Translations under genes and position numbers: made by a program
NCBI GenBank assembly: GCA_023391285.1
Contig: JAEWBF010000126.1
Coordinates: forward strand, 132,418 to 196,417
DNA: 64,000 nucleotides
Direction: 5' to 3'
Origin: Verrucomicrobiota bacterium
GTDB lineage: Bacteria > Verrucomicrobiota > Verrucomicrobiia > Opitutales > Opitutaceae
Notes under the pieces: model-generated
What the model saw: the letters and a program-made list of their open reading frames with translations, nothing else
Databases searched by the model: none
What the model was told of the DNA's origin: nothing
In this document: positions 31,482-39,099 of the stretch, one piece after another
Numbering within the stretch: the first letter of the stretch is position 1
How the letters are laid out: each line of letters opens with the position of its first letter

Positions 31482-32396
31482 TTACGCGCGGTAGACGTCG
31501 GGATACTCGGGGCCGCGGGCTTTGAAGCGCTTGTGGACCCAGAGGTATTGTTCGGGCGCGCGGCGGATGTGTTCTTCGATGAGGCGATTGATCCGAACGG
31601 CGTCGGCGGAGGCGTCGGCCGTGGGAAAGTTTTCGAGCGGCGGAAGGATGGTGAGCGTGTAGCGGCCGTTGGGCTCGCGACGGGCGAAATAAGGGACGAC
31701 GGGAGAGCGCGTCATTTCGGCGAGTTTGCTCGTGGCGGTGTTGGTGATCGCGGGCACGCCGAAGAACGGGAGGATTTCGCTTTGTTTGGAGCGTTTGCCC
31801 TGGTCGGGCGCATACCAGACGGCATGGCCGTTGCGGAGGGCGCGGATGAGGCCTTTGAGATCGTCGAAGTGGATGGCGGCTTTGACGAGGCGCTCGCGTT
31901 GCGCGCGCATTTCGGCGGCGATGACGGGATTGTTGGGATCGCGGTAGAGCACGCTGAGGTCGAAGCGCTCGTTCATCATGCGCGCGCAAAGTTCGAGCGT
32001 GGTGAAGTGAGCGGTGAGGAGGATCGCGCCGCGGCCCTCGGCGATGGCGCGATCGAGATGTTCGTGGCCGACGATGGTGTGGGGTGGAAGTTCGGCGGCG
32101 CTGGACCACCAACCGGCGCAGGTTTCGAACAGGCCGAGGGCGAGCGAGTGATAGTGAGCGCGAGCGAGAGCGCGGATCTCGGCGGGAGACTTTTCGGGGA
32201 AGCAGAGACGGAGGTTGACGAGCGTGACGTGGCGGCGGACGGGGACCACGTAGTAAACGAACGAGCCGAGAAGCCGGGCGAGCGCGCGTTGCGCGGACCA
32301 TGGCAGGCGATTGGCGAGGCGGAATCCGGCGAGGCCGATCCACATGGGCCAATGTTGGGGGAGCCAGAGGCGGCGTTTCTCGCTGGCGCGGCTCAT
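31482..32396 (-). CDS. Lipid A-type acyltransferase (HtrB/LpxL family)
   Basis: A 304-residue protein with one N-terminal membrane helix (WSAQRALARLLGSFVYYVV) and the LPLAT domain. The catalytic H-x4-E is LLTAHFTTLELCAR; further blocks VLYRDPNNPVI, GKRSKQSEILPFFG and VPYFARREPNGRYTL follow the family order. HtrB/LpxL enzymes transfer acyl chains from ACP to lipid A. The ATG at 32396 is chosen because the upstream frame lacks homology and is repeat-rich. It heads the operon with two GT9 genes. The window has no LpxA-D or KdtA, so substrate is inferred. Confidence 0.9.
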   Translation of the reverse strand: MSRASEKRRLWLPQHWPMWIGLAGFRLANRLPWSAQRALARLLGSFVYYVVPVRRHVTLVNLRLCFPEKSPAEIRALARAHYHSLALGLFETCAGWWSSAAELPPHTIVGHEHLDRAIAEGRGAILLTAHFTTLELCARMMNERFDLSVLYRDPNNPVIAAEMRAQRERLVKAAIHFDDLKGLIRALRNGHAVWYAPDQGKRSKQSEILPFFGVPAITNTATSKLAEMTRSPVVPYFARREPNGRYTLTILPPLENFPTADASADAVRINRLIEEHIRRAPEQYLWVHKRFKARGPEYPDVYRA

Positions 32397-32456
32397 GGGA
32401 GACGAGAGATCCGGATCATCAGCTGCGAATCGAGCCGCGAGGCGCTGCAATCTTTA

Positions 32457-32550
32457 ACCGCGGATGGACACCGATGGACACGGATGCGGAACGGGTCGAG
32501 TAGGATGCCCAATGATGCGAACCACGAATGGACACTCATGGACACGAATG
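32457..32550 (+). repeat. Two 30-nt ACCACG-type dispersed repeats
   Basis: Copies at 32457-32486 (starts ACCGCGGATGGACACCGATG) and 32521-32550 (starts ACCACGAATGGACACTCATG), in the spacer between the acyltransferase start and the DUF4254 stop. They align without gaps with those at 28274 and 28324. Confidence 0.75.
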
Positions 32551-32576
32551 GCGGCTGACGCGGGCGTCGCGGGTGA

Positions 32577-33170
32577 TCAGTTGGACGCCTGCGCGCGGCG
32601 GTAGAGCTGCGGGTTGAGCGCGGGGTCGTTATACATCTTGAACTGGAAATAGACGGAGAACGTGCGGCGGCGCGCGATGACGTCGGCGAGTAGCTCTGCG
32701 AGGCAGTTGACGAGATCGGCGCGTTGGACGCGGATGCGCGCGAGCTTTTCGCCGCATTTTTCGCGGTGTTCGGCGGAGGCGTCGGTGCGGACGGTTTCCT
32801 CGTGCATGTGAAATTCCTTGAGCGCGAGGATGGAGAGGCGGTCGATCATCATGCCGGGTGTTTCCGAATTGCGCGGGCAGTCGGACGTCGGCGGCTGGAG
32901 GGCAGCGACGATGGCCTTGTCCATTTCCTCGATGAAGTTGTTTCGTTCCTGGTTGAAGCGGTCGATATTGCGCTTCGCGCGATAGACCGCCTCGAAGCCG
33001 AGGTCGTCGCGGCGCGCGACATCCTCTTCGTGCCAGAGCTGAAAATTGCGCAGATGATTTTGTTGAACGAGGAGCGCGAAACCCTCGCCGGTGGCGGCGG
33101 GCGTGACGTCGTGCCAGCGCGCGGTGAGGTCGGTTTGCAATGCGGCGATGTCAGTGGCGGAAAAACTCAT
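32577..33170 (-). CDS. DUF4254 protein
   Basis: A 197-residue cytoplasmic, largely helical protein matching DUF4254: NFQLWHEEDVARRDD near residue 40, RNIDRFNQERNNFIEEMD, then PGMMIDRLSILALKEFHM and a Cys/Leu-rich helix before the basic end. DUF4254 genes commonly sit beside GT9 and other LPS glycosyltransferase genes, as here between the two GT9 sets. Function is unknown; a glycan-assembly role is inferred from that context only. The start at 33170 lies 60 bp from the divergent GT9 start, so the two share a promoter region. Confidence 0.82.
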   Translation of the reverse strand: MSFSATDIAALQTDLTARWHDVTPAATGEGFALLVQQNHLRNFQLWHEEDVARRDDLGFEAVYRAKRNIDRFNQERNNFIEEMDKAIVAALQPPTSDCPRNSETPGMMIDRLSILALKEFHMHEETVRTDASAEHREKCGEKLARIRVQRADLVNCLAELLADVIARRRTFSVYFQFKMYNDPALNPQLYRRAQASN

Positions 33171-33229
33171 GCGTGAAGGGAATGGAGTTGAACGAAAGCG
33201 GGGCGGACACAAGCCTGCGCGCTCTGCGC

Positions 33230-34180
33230 ATGCACCGACTTCTCGTGATCAAGCCGTCGTCACTGGGCGACATCGTGCACGGGCTGCAAGTGGTGCAGCG
33301 GGCGGTTCAGGCGCGTCCGGAACTGCGGGTGAGCTGGGTGGTGCGCGAGCGGTTTGCCGGGCTGGTGCAAGCGGCGCCGTTTGTGAGCGAGGTGATCATT
33401 TTCCGGCGGCGGGATGGATGGCCGGCGTTTGTGCGTTTGTTGCGGCAGTTGAAAGCGGGGCAGTGGGATCAGGTGTGGGACATGCAAGGCTTGTTGCGAT
33501 CCGCGTTGATGACGGCGGCGGCGCAGGCTCCGGTGAAATGGGGCCGGCCGGATGCGCGGGAAGGATCGGGTTGGTTTTATCATCGGCGGGTGACGGAGCC
33601 GAAAGGGCCGGGGCCGCATCATGCGATCGAAGTGCTGCTGCCGTTTTTGCAGACGGTCGATCTGCCGATCGAGTGGAGCGAGCAGCCGCTCGAGTTGAAG
33701 CCCGACGAGACGTTTGGCTGGGAGAGGTTTTTCGTCGGAGATCCGCGGGAGACCTTTGTGATCTTCACGGACAGCCGCGGCGCGGGGAAAGAGTGGAAAC
33801 GCTATGAGGAGTTGATGAAGGGAATTTTGGATACAATCCCCGGCAGCCGGATCGCGTGGTGTGCGGGGAAGAAGGCGGAGCCGCCGTTTGCGGCGCCGGC
33901 GGAGCGGTTCCTCAATCTGACGGGGTGTTCGCTGGCGGAGATGATTGCGCTGGTGCGGCAGAAGTCGGTGTTCGTGGGGAACGACAGCGGGCCGATGCAT
34001 TTGTCGGCGGCGGTCGGCAATCGCGTGCTGGCGATTTTCGGGCCGACATCGCCGCGACGGTTTGGGCCGTTTCCGTTGGAGTCGGCGCGGCATGCGGCGG
34101 TGGTGGCGCCGGGAGGAAAGCTGCGCGAACTCGCGCCGCCGGTGGTGTTGAAAGCGCTCGAGGAATTGCGGCGGCGGTGA
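33230..34180 (+). CDS. GT9 (heptosyltransferase-type) glycosyltransferase
   Basis: A 316-residue GT9 enzyme, starting MHRLLVIKPSSLGDIVHGLQVVQ, the classic heptosyltransferase I/II opening. The C-terminal domain includes VIFTDSRGAGKEWKRYEEL and VFVGNDSGPMHLSAAVGNRVLAIFGPTSP, the complete D-S-G-P-M-H donor motif. The next gene is a clear paralogue with the same opening. The ATG at 33230 is preferred because it aligns with that paralogue; an ATG at 33182 would add 16 residues. The pair probably adds successive heptoses or related sugars to the LPS inner core. Confidence 0.9.
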   Translation: MHRLLVIKPSSLGDIVHGLQVVQRAVQARPELRVSWVVRERFAGLVQAAPFVSEVIIFRRRDGWPAFVRLLRQLKAGQWDQVWDMQGLLRSALMTAAAQAPVKWGRPDAREGSGWFYHRRVTEPKGPGPHHAIEVLLPFLQTVDLPIEWSEQPLELKPDETFGWERFFVGDPRETFVIFTDSRGAGKEWKRYEELMKGILDTIPGSRIAWCAGKKAEPPFAAPAERFLNLTGCSLAEMIALVRQKSVFVGNDSGPMHLSAAVGNRVLAIFGPTSPRRFGPFPLESARHAAVVAPGGKLRELAPPVVLKALEELRRR

Positions 34181-34286
34181 CGTAACAAACGCGCAAAACC
34201 ATGATGATGGCACCATTCGCGTTTGCGTTTGTCGCACCGGACGGAAGTTTCGAGTCCGCTTCACGAACGCCGCGCTTACTGTTGTC

Positions 34287-35252
34287 ATGCCACATGTTCT
34301 AATCATCAAACCCTCCTCGCTGGCCGACATCGTTCACGGTTTGCAGGTGGCGACGTCGATGAAGGCGCAGTGCGAGGATTTGGAGATCTCGTGGATCGTG
34401 CGCGACATTTATGCGCCGCTCGTGCAAGCGTGTGCGGCGGTCGATCACGTGCACGTATTTCAGCGGAAAGGCGGCGCGAAAGGCTTTGTGAAGCTGATCG
34501 CCGAACTGCGGAAGACGAAGTTCGACTACGTATTCGATTTTCAAGGACTGCTCCGGACGGGGCTCATGACCTCGCGGGTGCGGGCGAGGAAGAAGATCGG
34601 GCGGAGCGATGCGCGAGAAATGTCGGGGATTTTCTACGACCAGAAAGTGCCGCTGCCGCCGGAAGGGCGGAAGAGCCACGCGATCGACATCCTGCTGCAG
34701 TTTTGTCCGATCCTCGGCGCGAAGCCGGAGTTGAAGGGTATTTTGAAGTTCAAGACGACGGAGACGTTGAAGCTCAAGTTCGCGGAGGGGCGTGGCGGTT
34801 CGAAGCCGGTCGTGATCTTCCCGGACAGCCGCCGTTCGGAGAAACGCTGGAATGGATTCAAGCAGCTGACGGCGCTGATCCTGAAGCACGACAAGTCGCG
34901 CAAAGTGATTTGGGCCGGGAGCGAAGTGGTGCCGGATCGCGGGCTGTTTTTGCCTTCGCGGTTTTTGAACCTGACGGGCAACACGAGCCTTCTGTCGCTG
35001 CCGGCGCTGATCAAGCGGGCGCATTGGGTGATTTCGAACGATAGCGGCGCGATGCATCTGGCGGCGGCGCTCGGGGTGCCGACGCTGGCGGTGTTTGGGC
35101 CGACGGATCCGCGGACGTGCGGGCCGTATCCGTTGGAAGCGCCCACGAATGTGGTGGTGCAGGCGCCGGTGCGGAATTTGAAGCTGCTGACGGCGCGAGA
35201 TGTTTATCTGCGGTGGCAGAGCGCGGAAACGCGTTTGGCGAAAGCGAAGTAG
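34287..35252 (+). CDS. GT9 (heptosyltransferase-type) glycosyltransferase
   Basis: A 321-residue GT9 enzyme, a tandem paralogue of the preceding gene (106 bp gap): both begin PSSL-x-DIVHGLQV and end with SNDSGAMHLAAALGVPTLAVFGPTDPRT-type blocks. FPDSRRSEKRW marks the acceptor-side region. It is likely the second transfer of a two-step inner-core pathway, or a duplicate with changed acceptor. The gap contains no second promoter I can point to. Confidence 0.9.
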   Translation: MPHVLIIKPSSLADIVHGLQVATSMKAQCEDLEISWIVRDIYAPLVQACAAVDHVHVFQRKGGAKGFVKLIAELRKTKFDYVFDFQGLLRTGLMTSRVRARKKIGRSDAREMSGIFYDQKVPLPPEGRKSHAIDILLQFCPILGAKPELKGILKFKTTETLKLKFAEGRGGSKPVVIFPDSRRSEKRWNGFKQLTALILKHDKSRKVIWAGSEVVPDRGLFLPSRFLNLTGNTSLLSLPALIKRAHWVISNDSGAMHLAAALGVPTLAVFGPTDPRTCGPYPLEAPTNVVVQAPVRNLKLLTARDVYLRWQSAETRLAKAK

Positions 35253-35262
35253 CCGCGATTGT

Positions 35263-35288
35263 TCGGGGGCGAGCCGCTCGATTACAGG
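35263..35288. repeat. REP-like palindrome between convergent genes
   Basis: The minus strand TGTAATCGAGCGGCTCGCCC holds the inverted pair CGAGC/GCTCG. It lies between the GT9 stop and the stop of the hypothetical protein gene. Confidence 0.55.
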
Positions 35289-35291
35289 ATT

Positions 35292-36686
35292 CTATAGATC
35301 CTTGCGGCGGAAGGCGCGCAGGGTGAGGGGCGGGTCGGCGGGATAAAAAGCGATCACGTCGGCGAGATTCATCAGGATCCAAGGCATGACTTCGGAGGCG
35401 CCGTTTTTGGTGAAGACGACGTCGCCGGCGATATAAACGCACGAGTGGATGATGGAGCCGTCGGCTTTGGAAAAGGTGATGATGTCGCCGAAGACGGGGG
35501 TGCCGGTGATGGGCAGGTATTCGGTTTCGAAAGCGATGCGGACCTTGTCGATGTCGGCGAAGCGTTCGTCGGGTGGATGGTTGAAAAAGTTGAGGGACGT
35601 CCAGTGGCAATCGTGGCTGTTCTGGATGGGATCGCTGGAGGGCGGACGGTAGGTGAAGAGGTGGCTGCGCGCGAAGGCCGGCAGGAGATGGGCGATATCG
35701 ATGGTGGTGCCGGCGGGACGTTTGGAGATTGATTTGAGGAGGGCGCGGAGGTCTTTGTTGCGCGGGCCACGGCCCCAATAGTCGGAGAGCTCTTCGATAT
35801 CGGAATCGGGACCGACGCGGAGTTTGACGAGGAGCGTGGACTTTCGAGCGAGCGTGCGGATGAGGCGGAGGCGCTCGGCGCGCGAAGGGATGAGCGGCAG
35901 GACGGCGGGGTGGTCGGAGAAGAGCAACGATGTGCCGCGACGGTAGAGAAGGCGTTGAACGAGGGCGAGGGTGTCGGGAGAAAGGCCGCTGTCGGCGAAC
36001 CATTCTTCGGCGGTGTCGGCGCGGAAACGGAAAGGTTCGTTTTGGTCCGGATTTTCGGGAAACGACGAAAGCACCGAATAGATGGTGGTGCGCGCATGGG
36101 AATCGAGCCCGAGCACGAGTTCCGCGGGGGGGCGAACCACGAGTTGTCCGGCAGGTGAGTGGGTGGACGCGTCGAGGAGGGCGATGTCGCGATCGGTGAG
36201 ACGGGCGTCGCGCCAGAGCGTGGCGAGGGAATCGGGAGTGAATCCGGGGAAAGTCCAGACGATGGGAGTGGGGCGGATGTAGTCGTCGGGCGTAAATTCA
36301 TCGGGCGGCTCGATGACGAGGCGCGAGTATTGCACATCGCCCCACGGGCCCGGCTGGCATTGAACAACATCGTCATCGGTCGAGCTGCCGATGGCGGGCG
36401 CGGGCCGAGAGGTGTCGGCGGGCGACGTGTTCGCGGTGAAACGCGGATACAGGATCAAGCCGATGACGATAAGCCACGGGCAAAGCAGGAGCGCGCCGAA
36501 GAAGTAGAGGGCGCGTCGACTGAATTGAAACAAAGTGCCGGCCGGCGGTGGGGGGACGTTGCTAATGGTCGGAGAGGTTGCGCGCGTGATCTTCGAAACG
36601 GGCGGGGCTGAGTCGATGGGGAAATGGCGGAGCGGTGGAGCGTGCGCCGGCGGGATTTTGTTTGTTCTGGGAAAGGTGGGCGCCAT
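35292..36686 (-). CDS. Membrane-anchored protein with NlpC/P60-like C-terminus
   Basis: A 464-residue protein if started at 36686. The start is uncertain: an ATG at 36701 overlaps the serS start and a TTG at 36533 leaves just the TM segment and ectodomain. After a disordered Pro-rich N-terminus there is one TM helix (YFFGALLLCPWLIVIGLILYP). The periplasmic ~370 residues end with SHDCHWTSLNFF (Cys360), GDIITFSKADGSIIHSCVYI (His414) and VVFTKNG. The DC-then-GD-then-H order matches NlpC/P60 papain-like hydrolases, which cut cell-wall peptides or amides. Overall identity is unknown; assignment is inference from motif order. Confidence 0.65.
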   Translation of the reverse strand: MAPTFPRTNKIPPAHAPPLRHFPIDSAPPVSKITRATSPTISNVPPPPAGTLFQFSRRALYFFGALLLCPWLIVIGLILYPRFTANTSPADTSRPAPAIGSSTDDDVVQCQPGPWGDVQYSRLVIEPPDEFTPDDYIRPTPIVWTFPGFTPDSLATLWRDARLTDRDIALLDASTHSPAGQLVVRPPAELVLGLDSHARTTIYSVLSSFPENPDQNEPFRFRADTAEEWFADSGLSPDTLALVQRLLYRRGTSLLFSDHPAVLPLIPSRAERLRLIRTLARKSTLLVKLRVGPDSDIEELSDYWGRGPRNKDLRALLKSISKRPAGTTIDIAHLLPAFARSHLFTYRPPSSDPIQNSHDCHWTSLNFFNHPPDERFADIDKVRIAFETEYLPITGTPVFGDIITFSKADGSIIHSCVYIAGDVVFTKNGASEVMPWILMNLADVIAFYPADPPLTLRAFRRKDL

Positions 36687-36699
36687 ACCTGAGCGCTCC

Positions 36700-37971
36700 A
36701 TGTTGGACGCCAAACTACTCCGTGAGAGTCCGGATCTCGTGCGCGCTGCGATCGCAAAGAAGCACCTCGACGTGAACGTCGACGAGGTGCTGGCCATCGA
36801 TACGGAATGGCGGACGCTGTTGCGCGAAGTGGAGGGGTTGCGGGCGACGCAGAAGGCGGCGAATACGGCGATGGCGGCGTTGCCGAAAGGCACGCCGGAG
36901 TTCGCGGCCAAAGTGGCGGAGATGAAGACGGTTTCGCAGCAAGTGCGGGAGCGGGAAGGAAAGTTGAAAGAAATCGAGGAGAAGTTCCGGCAGGCGATGT
37001 TGTCGCTGCCGAACCTGCCGCATGCGACGGTGCCGGAAGGCCGGACGCCGGAGGAGAATGTGGTGTTTGGAACGCACGGGGACGCGGCGGTGGCGAAACC
37101 GCATGCGCTGCCGCATTGGGAAATCGGTGGATTCGAGCGGCTGTTCGATTTTGGGCGGGGCGCGAAGGTCACGGGAGCGGGCTTTCCGTTCTTCGTGGGG
37201 GATGGGGCGCGGTTGGTGCGGGCGCTGTTGCAGTTCTTCCTCGATGAGAATTCAAAAGCTGGATACGTGGAGGTCGCTCCGCCGATCTTCGTGAACGCGG
37301 CGAGCGCGACGGCGACCGGGCAGCTGCCGGACAAGGAAGGGCAGATGTATGAGACGACGCCGGATCATCTTTATGCGGTGCCGACGGCGGAGGTGCCGCT
37401 GACGAATTTCTTCCGTGACGAGATCGTGGACGAGGCGGTGCTGCCGATTTACCGCTGTGCGTATACGCCGTGTTTTCGGCGGGAGGCGGGCAGTTATGGC
37501 AAGGACGTGCGCGGATTGAACCGGCTGCATCAGTTCGACAAAGTCGAGCTGTTGAAGTGGGTGCATCCGGAGACGAGCTATGACGAATTGGAGAAGTTGC
37601 GGGGGGATGCGGAACGATTGCTGCAGAAGTTGGAGCTGCCCTATCGCATTCTGTTGATGTGCGGCGGGGATCTCGGGTTTGCCCAGTCGAAGAAATACGA
37701 TCTCGAGGTCTGGGCGGCGGGCCAGAAGCGGTGGTTGGAGGTGTCGAGCTGCTCGAACTTCGAAGCGTTCCAGGCGCGACGGGCGCAGATCCGTTATCGG
37801 TCGAAGGAAGGGGGCAAGCCGGAGCTCGTGCACACGTTGAACGGATCCGGGCTGGCGGTGCCGCGGGTGCTGGCGGCGTTGTTGGAGAACAATCTCGAGG
37901 CGGATGGGCGCGTGCGGATTCCGGCGGCGCTGGTGCCGTATTTCGGGAAGGATTATCTGAGTTTCAGCTGA
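36700..37971 (+). CDS. serS: Serine--tRNA ligase
   Basis: A 423-residue class II aminoacyl-tRNA synthetase. The N-terminal coiled-coil tRNA-binding arm (residues ~30-105, LRATQKAANTAMAAL to KEIEEKFRQAM) is followed by the catalytic core. Core blocks: APPIFVNAASATATGQLP, TAEVPLTNFF, motif 2 CFRREAGSYGKDVRGLNRLHQFDKVEL, and motif 3 LVHTLNGSGLAVPRVLAALLENN. It charges tRNA-Ser and tRNA-Sec in the cytosol. The ATG at 36700 gives the MLDAKLLRESPDLVRAAI family start. tilS follows 23 bp later, so the two are likely co-transcribed. Confidence 0.97.
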   Translation: MLDAKLLRESPDLVRAAIAKKHLDVNVDEVLAIDTEWRTLLREVEGLRATQKAANTAMAALPKGTPEFAAKVAEMKTVSQQVREREGKLKEIEEKFRQAMLSLPNLPHATVPEGRTPEENVVFGTHGDAAVAKPHALPHWEIGGFERLFDFGRGAKVTGAGFPFFVGDGARLVRALLQFFLDENSKAGYVEVAPPIFVNAASATATGQLPDKEGQMYETTPDHLYAVPTAEVPLTNFFRDEIVDEAVLPIYRCAYTPCFRREAGSYGKDVRGLNRLHQFDKVELLKWVHPETSYDELEKLRGDAERLLQKLELPYRILLMCGGDLGFAQSKKYDLEVWAAGQKRWLEVSSCSNFEAFQARRAQIRYRSKEGGKPELVHTLNGSGLAVPRVLAALLENNLEADGRVRIPAALVPYFGKDYLSFS

Positions 37972-37994
37972 GCGCGCAGGCGCTCTTGGATCGG

Positions 37995-39023
37995 ATGCCA
38001 GCGCGCAAAACCAACCGATGGCAGGTGGTGGCGGAGCGGCTGGCGGCGGCGATTCCGCGGGAGCGACTGCATCCGGCGGTGGTGCGGTGGTCGGAGACGA
38101 GTGGCGAGGAACGGTGGGCGATCGCTTTTTCGGGCGGGGCGGACTCGCTGATGATGTTGTTGCTGGTTTGGGCGCACTGGCCGGACCGACGGAAGAAACT
38201 TCACGTGCTTCATTTCAATCATCGCTTGCGGGGGCGGGCGGCGGCGGAAGACGCGCGGTTTTGCCGGCGGGTTTGTGCGGGATTAAAGGTGGTATTGCGG
38301 GTGGGAGAGTGGGCGGAAGCGACAGCGGAAGCGACGGAGGCGGAAGCGCGGACGGCGCGCTTCGGGTTTTTCAGGACGGAGATGGGAAAGGTGAACGCGC
38401 GGGCCTTATGGACGGCGCATCAGCAGGATGATATTGCGGAGACGATGTTGATGCGGATCGCGCGTGGCAGCGGAAGCAGCGGGCTGGCGGCGCCCCGGCC
38501 GGTGCAAAGAATGGCGGACGGACGCGTGCATGTGCGGCCCCTGTTGACGCTGGCGAAGAGCGAGATCGAAGCGGCGTTGTCGGCGCTGAAAGTGCGATGG
38601 CGAGTGGATGCGACGAATGCGGGACGGGTGTTTTTACGGAATCGGATGCGTCACGACGTGCTGCCGGTGTGGCGTGCGGCCGTCGCGGGGCGCGATGCGA
38701 TGGCGGGTGCGGCTTTATCGCGGCAGATGCTCGAGGAGGATGATGAAGCGATGGACTTTTGGGTGGACGACGTGCGGGCGATTGGCGCGCGAGGCGAGTT
38801 GCGATGGAAACGACTCGCGGGGAAGCCGCGCGGTTTGGTGCGTCGGGCGCTTTTGCGGTGGCTGACGCAGCACGGACGGGCGGGAACGTTGTCGCGGCAA
38901 GGTTTCGAGGCGTTGCTGACCGACGTGATGCGGGGGCGCAGAACGCGACACAGTTTGGGGAAGAGCGCGATGGTGGAGATTGGGCGAACGAGCGCGCGAA
39001 TCGTAACAAATCCGGAAAACTAG
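37995..39023 (+). CDS. tilS: tRNA(Ile)-lysidine synthase TilS
   Basis: A 342-residue protein with the PP-loop ATP-pyrophosphatase motif SGGADSL near residue 44, followed by LHVLHFNHRLRGRAA and WTAHQQDDIAETMLMR, both TilS-specific. It lysidinylates C34 of tRNA-Ile so that it reads AUA. The C-terminal domain is shorter than in E. coli TilS, as in many small TilS proteins. It begins 23 bp after serS and ends 76 bp before ftsH, in the hpt/tilS/ftsH neighbourhood known from many bacteria, although hpt lies elsewhere (46603). Confidence 0.93.
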   Translation: MPARKTNRWQVVAERLAAAIPRERLHPAVVRWSETSGEERWAIAFSGGADSLMMLLLVWAHWPDRRKKLHVLHFNHRLRGRAAAEDARFCRRVCAGLKVVLRVGEWAEATAEATEAEARTARFGFFRTEMGKVNARALWTAHQQDDIAETMLMRIARGSGSSGLAAPRPVQRMADGRVHVRPLLTLAKSEIEAALSALKVRWRVDATNAGRVFLRNRMRHDVLPVWRAAVAGRDAMAGAALSRQMLEEDDEAMDFWVDDVRAIGARGELRWKRLAGKPRGLVRRALLRWLTQHGRAGTLSRQGFEALLTDVMRGRRTRHSLGKSAMVEIGRTSARIVTNPEN

Positions 39024-39099
39024 CGCGGCATTTCCACCGTGGCGCCAATTGACTTATGGCAGCGGAACATCCACTTTCGCACGTTATCCCACTCTATAA

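Noticed and set aside
28274..32550. A CRISPR array from the 30-nt repeats
   Set aside because: Copies are imperfect, irregularly spaced and scattered over several kilobases; there are no uniform spacers and no cas genes.
30078..32558. A plus-strand open frame of 826 codons opposite the GT9/acyltransferase operon
   Set aside because: Shadow frame; crosses three real genes and ends in repeat DNA.
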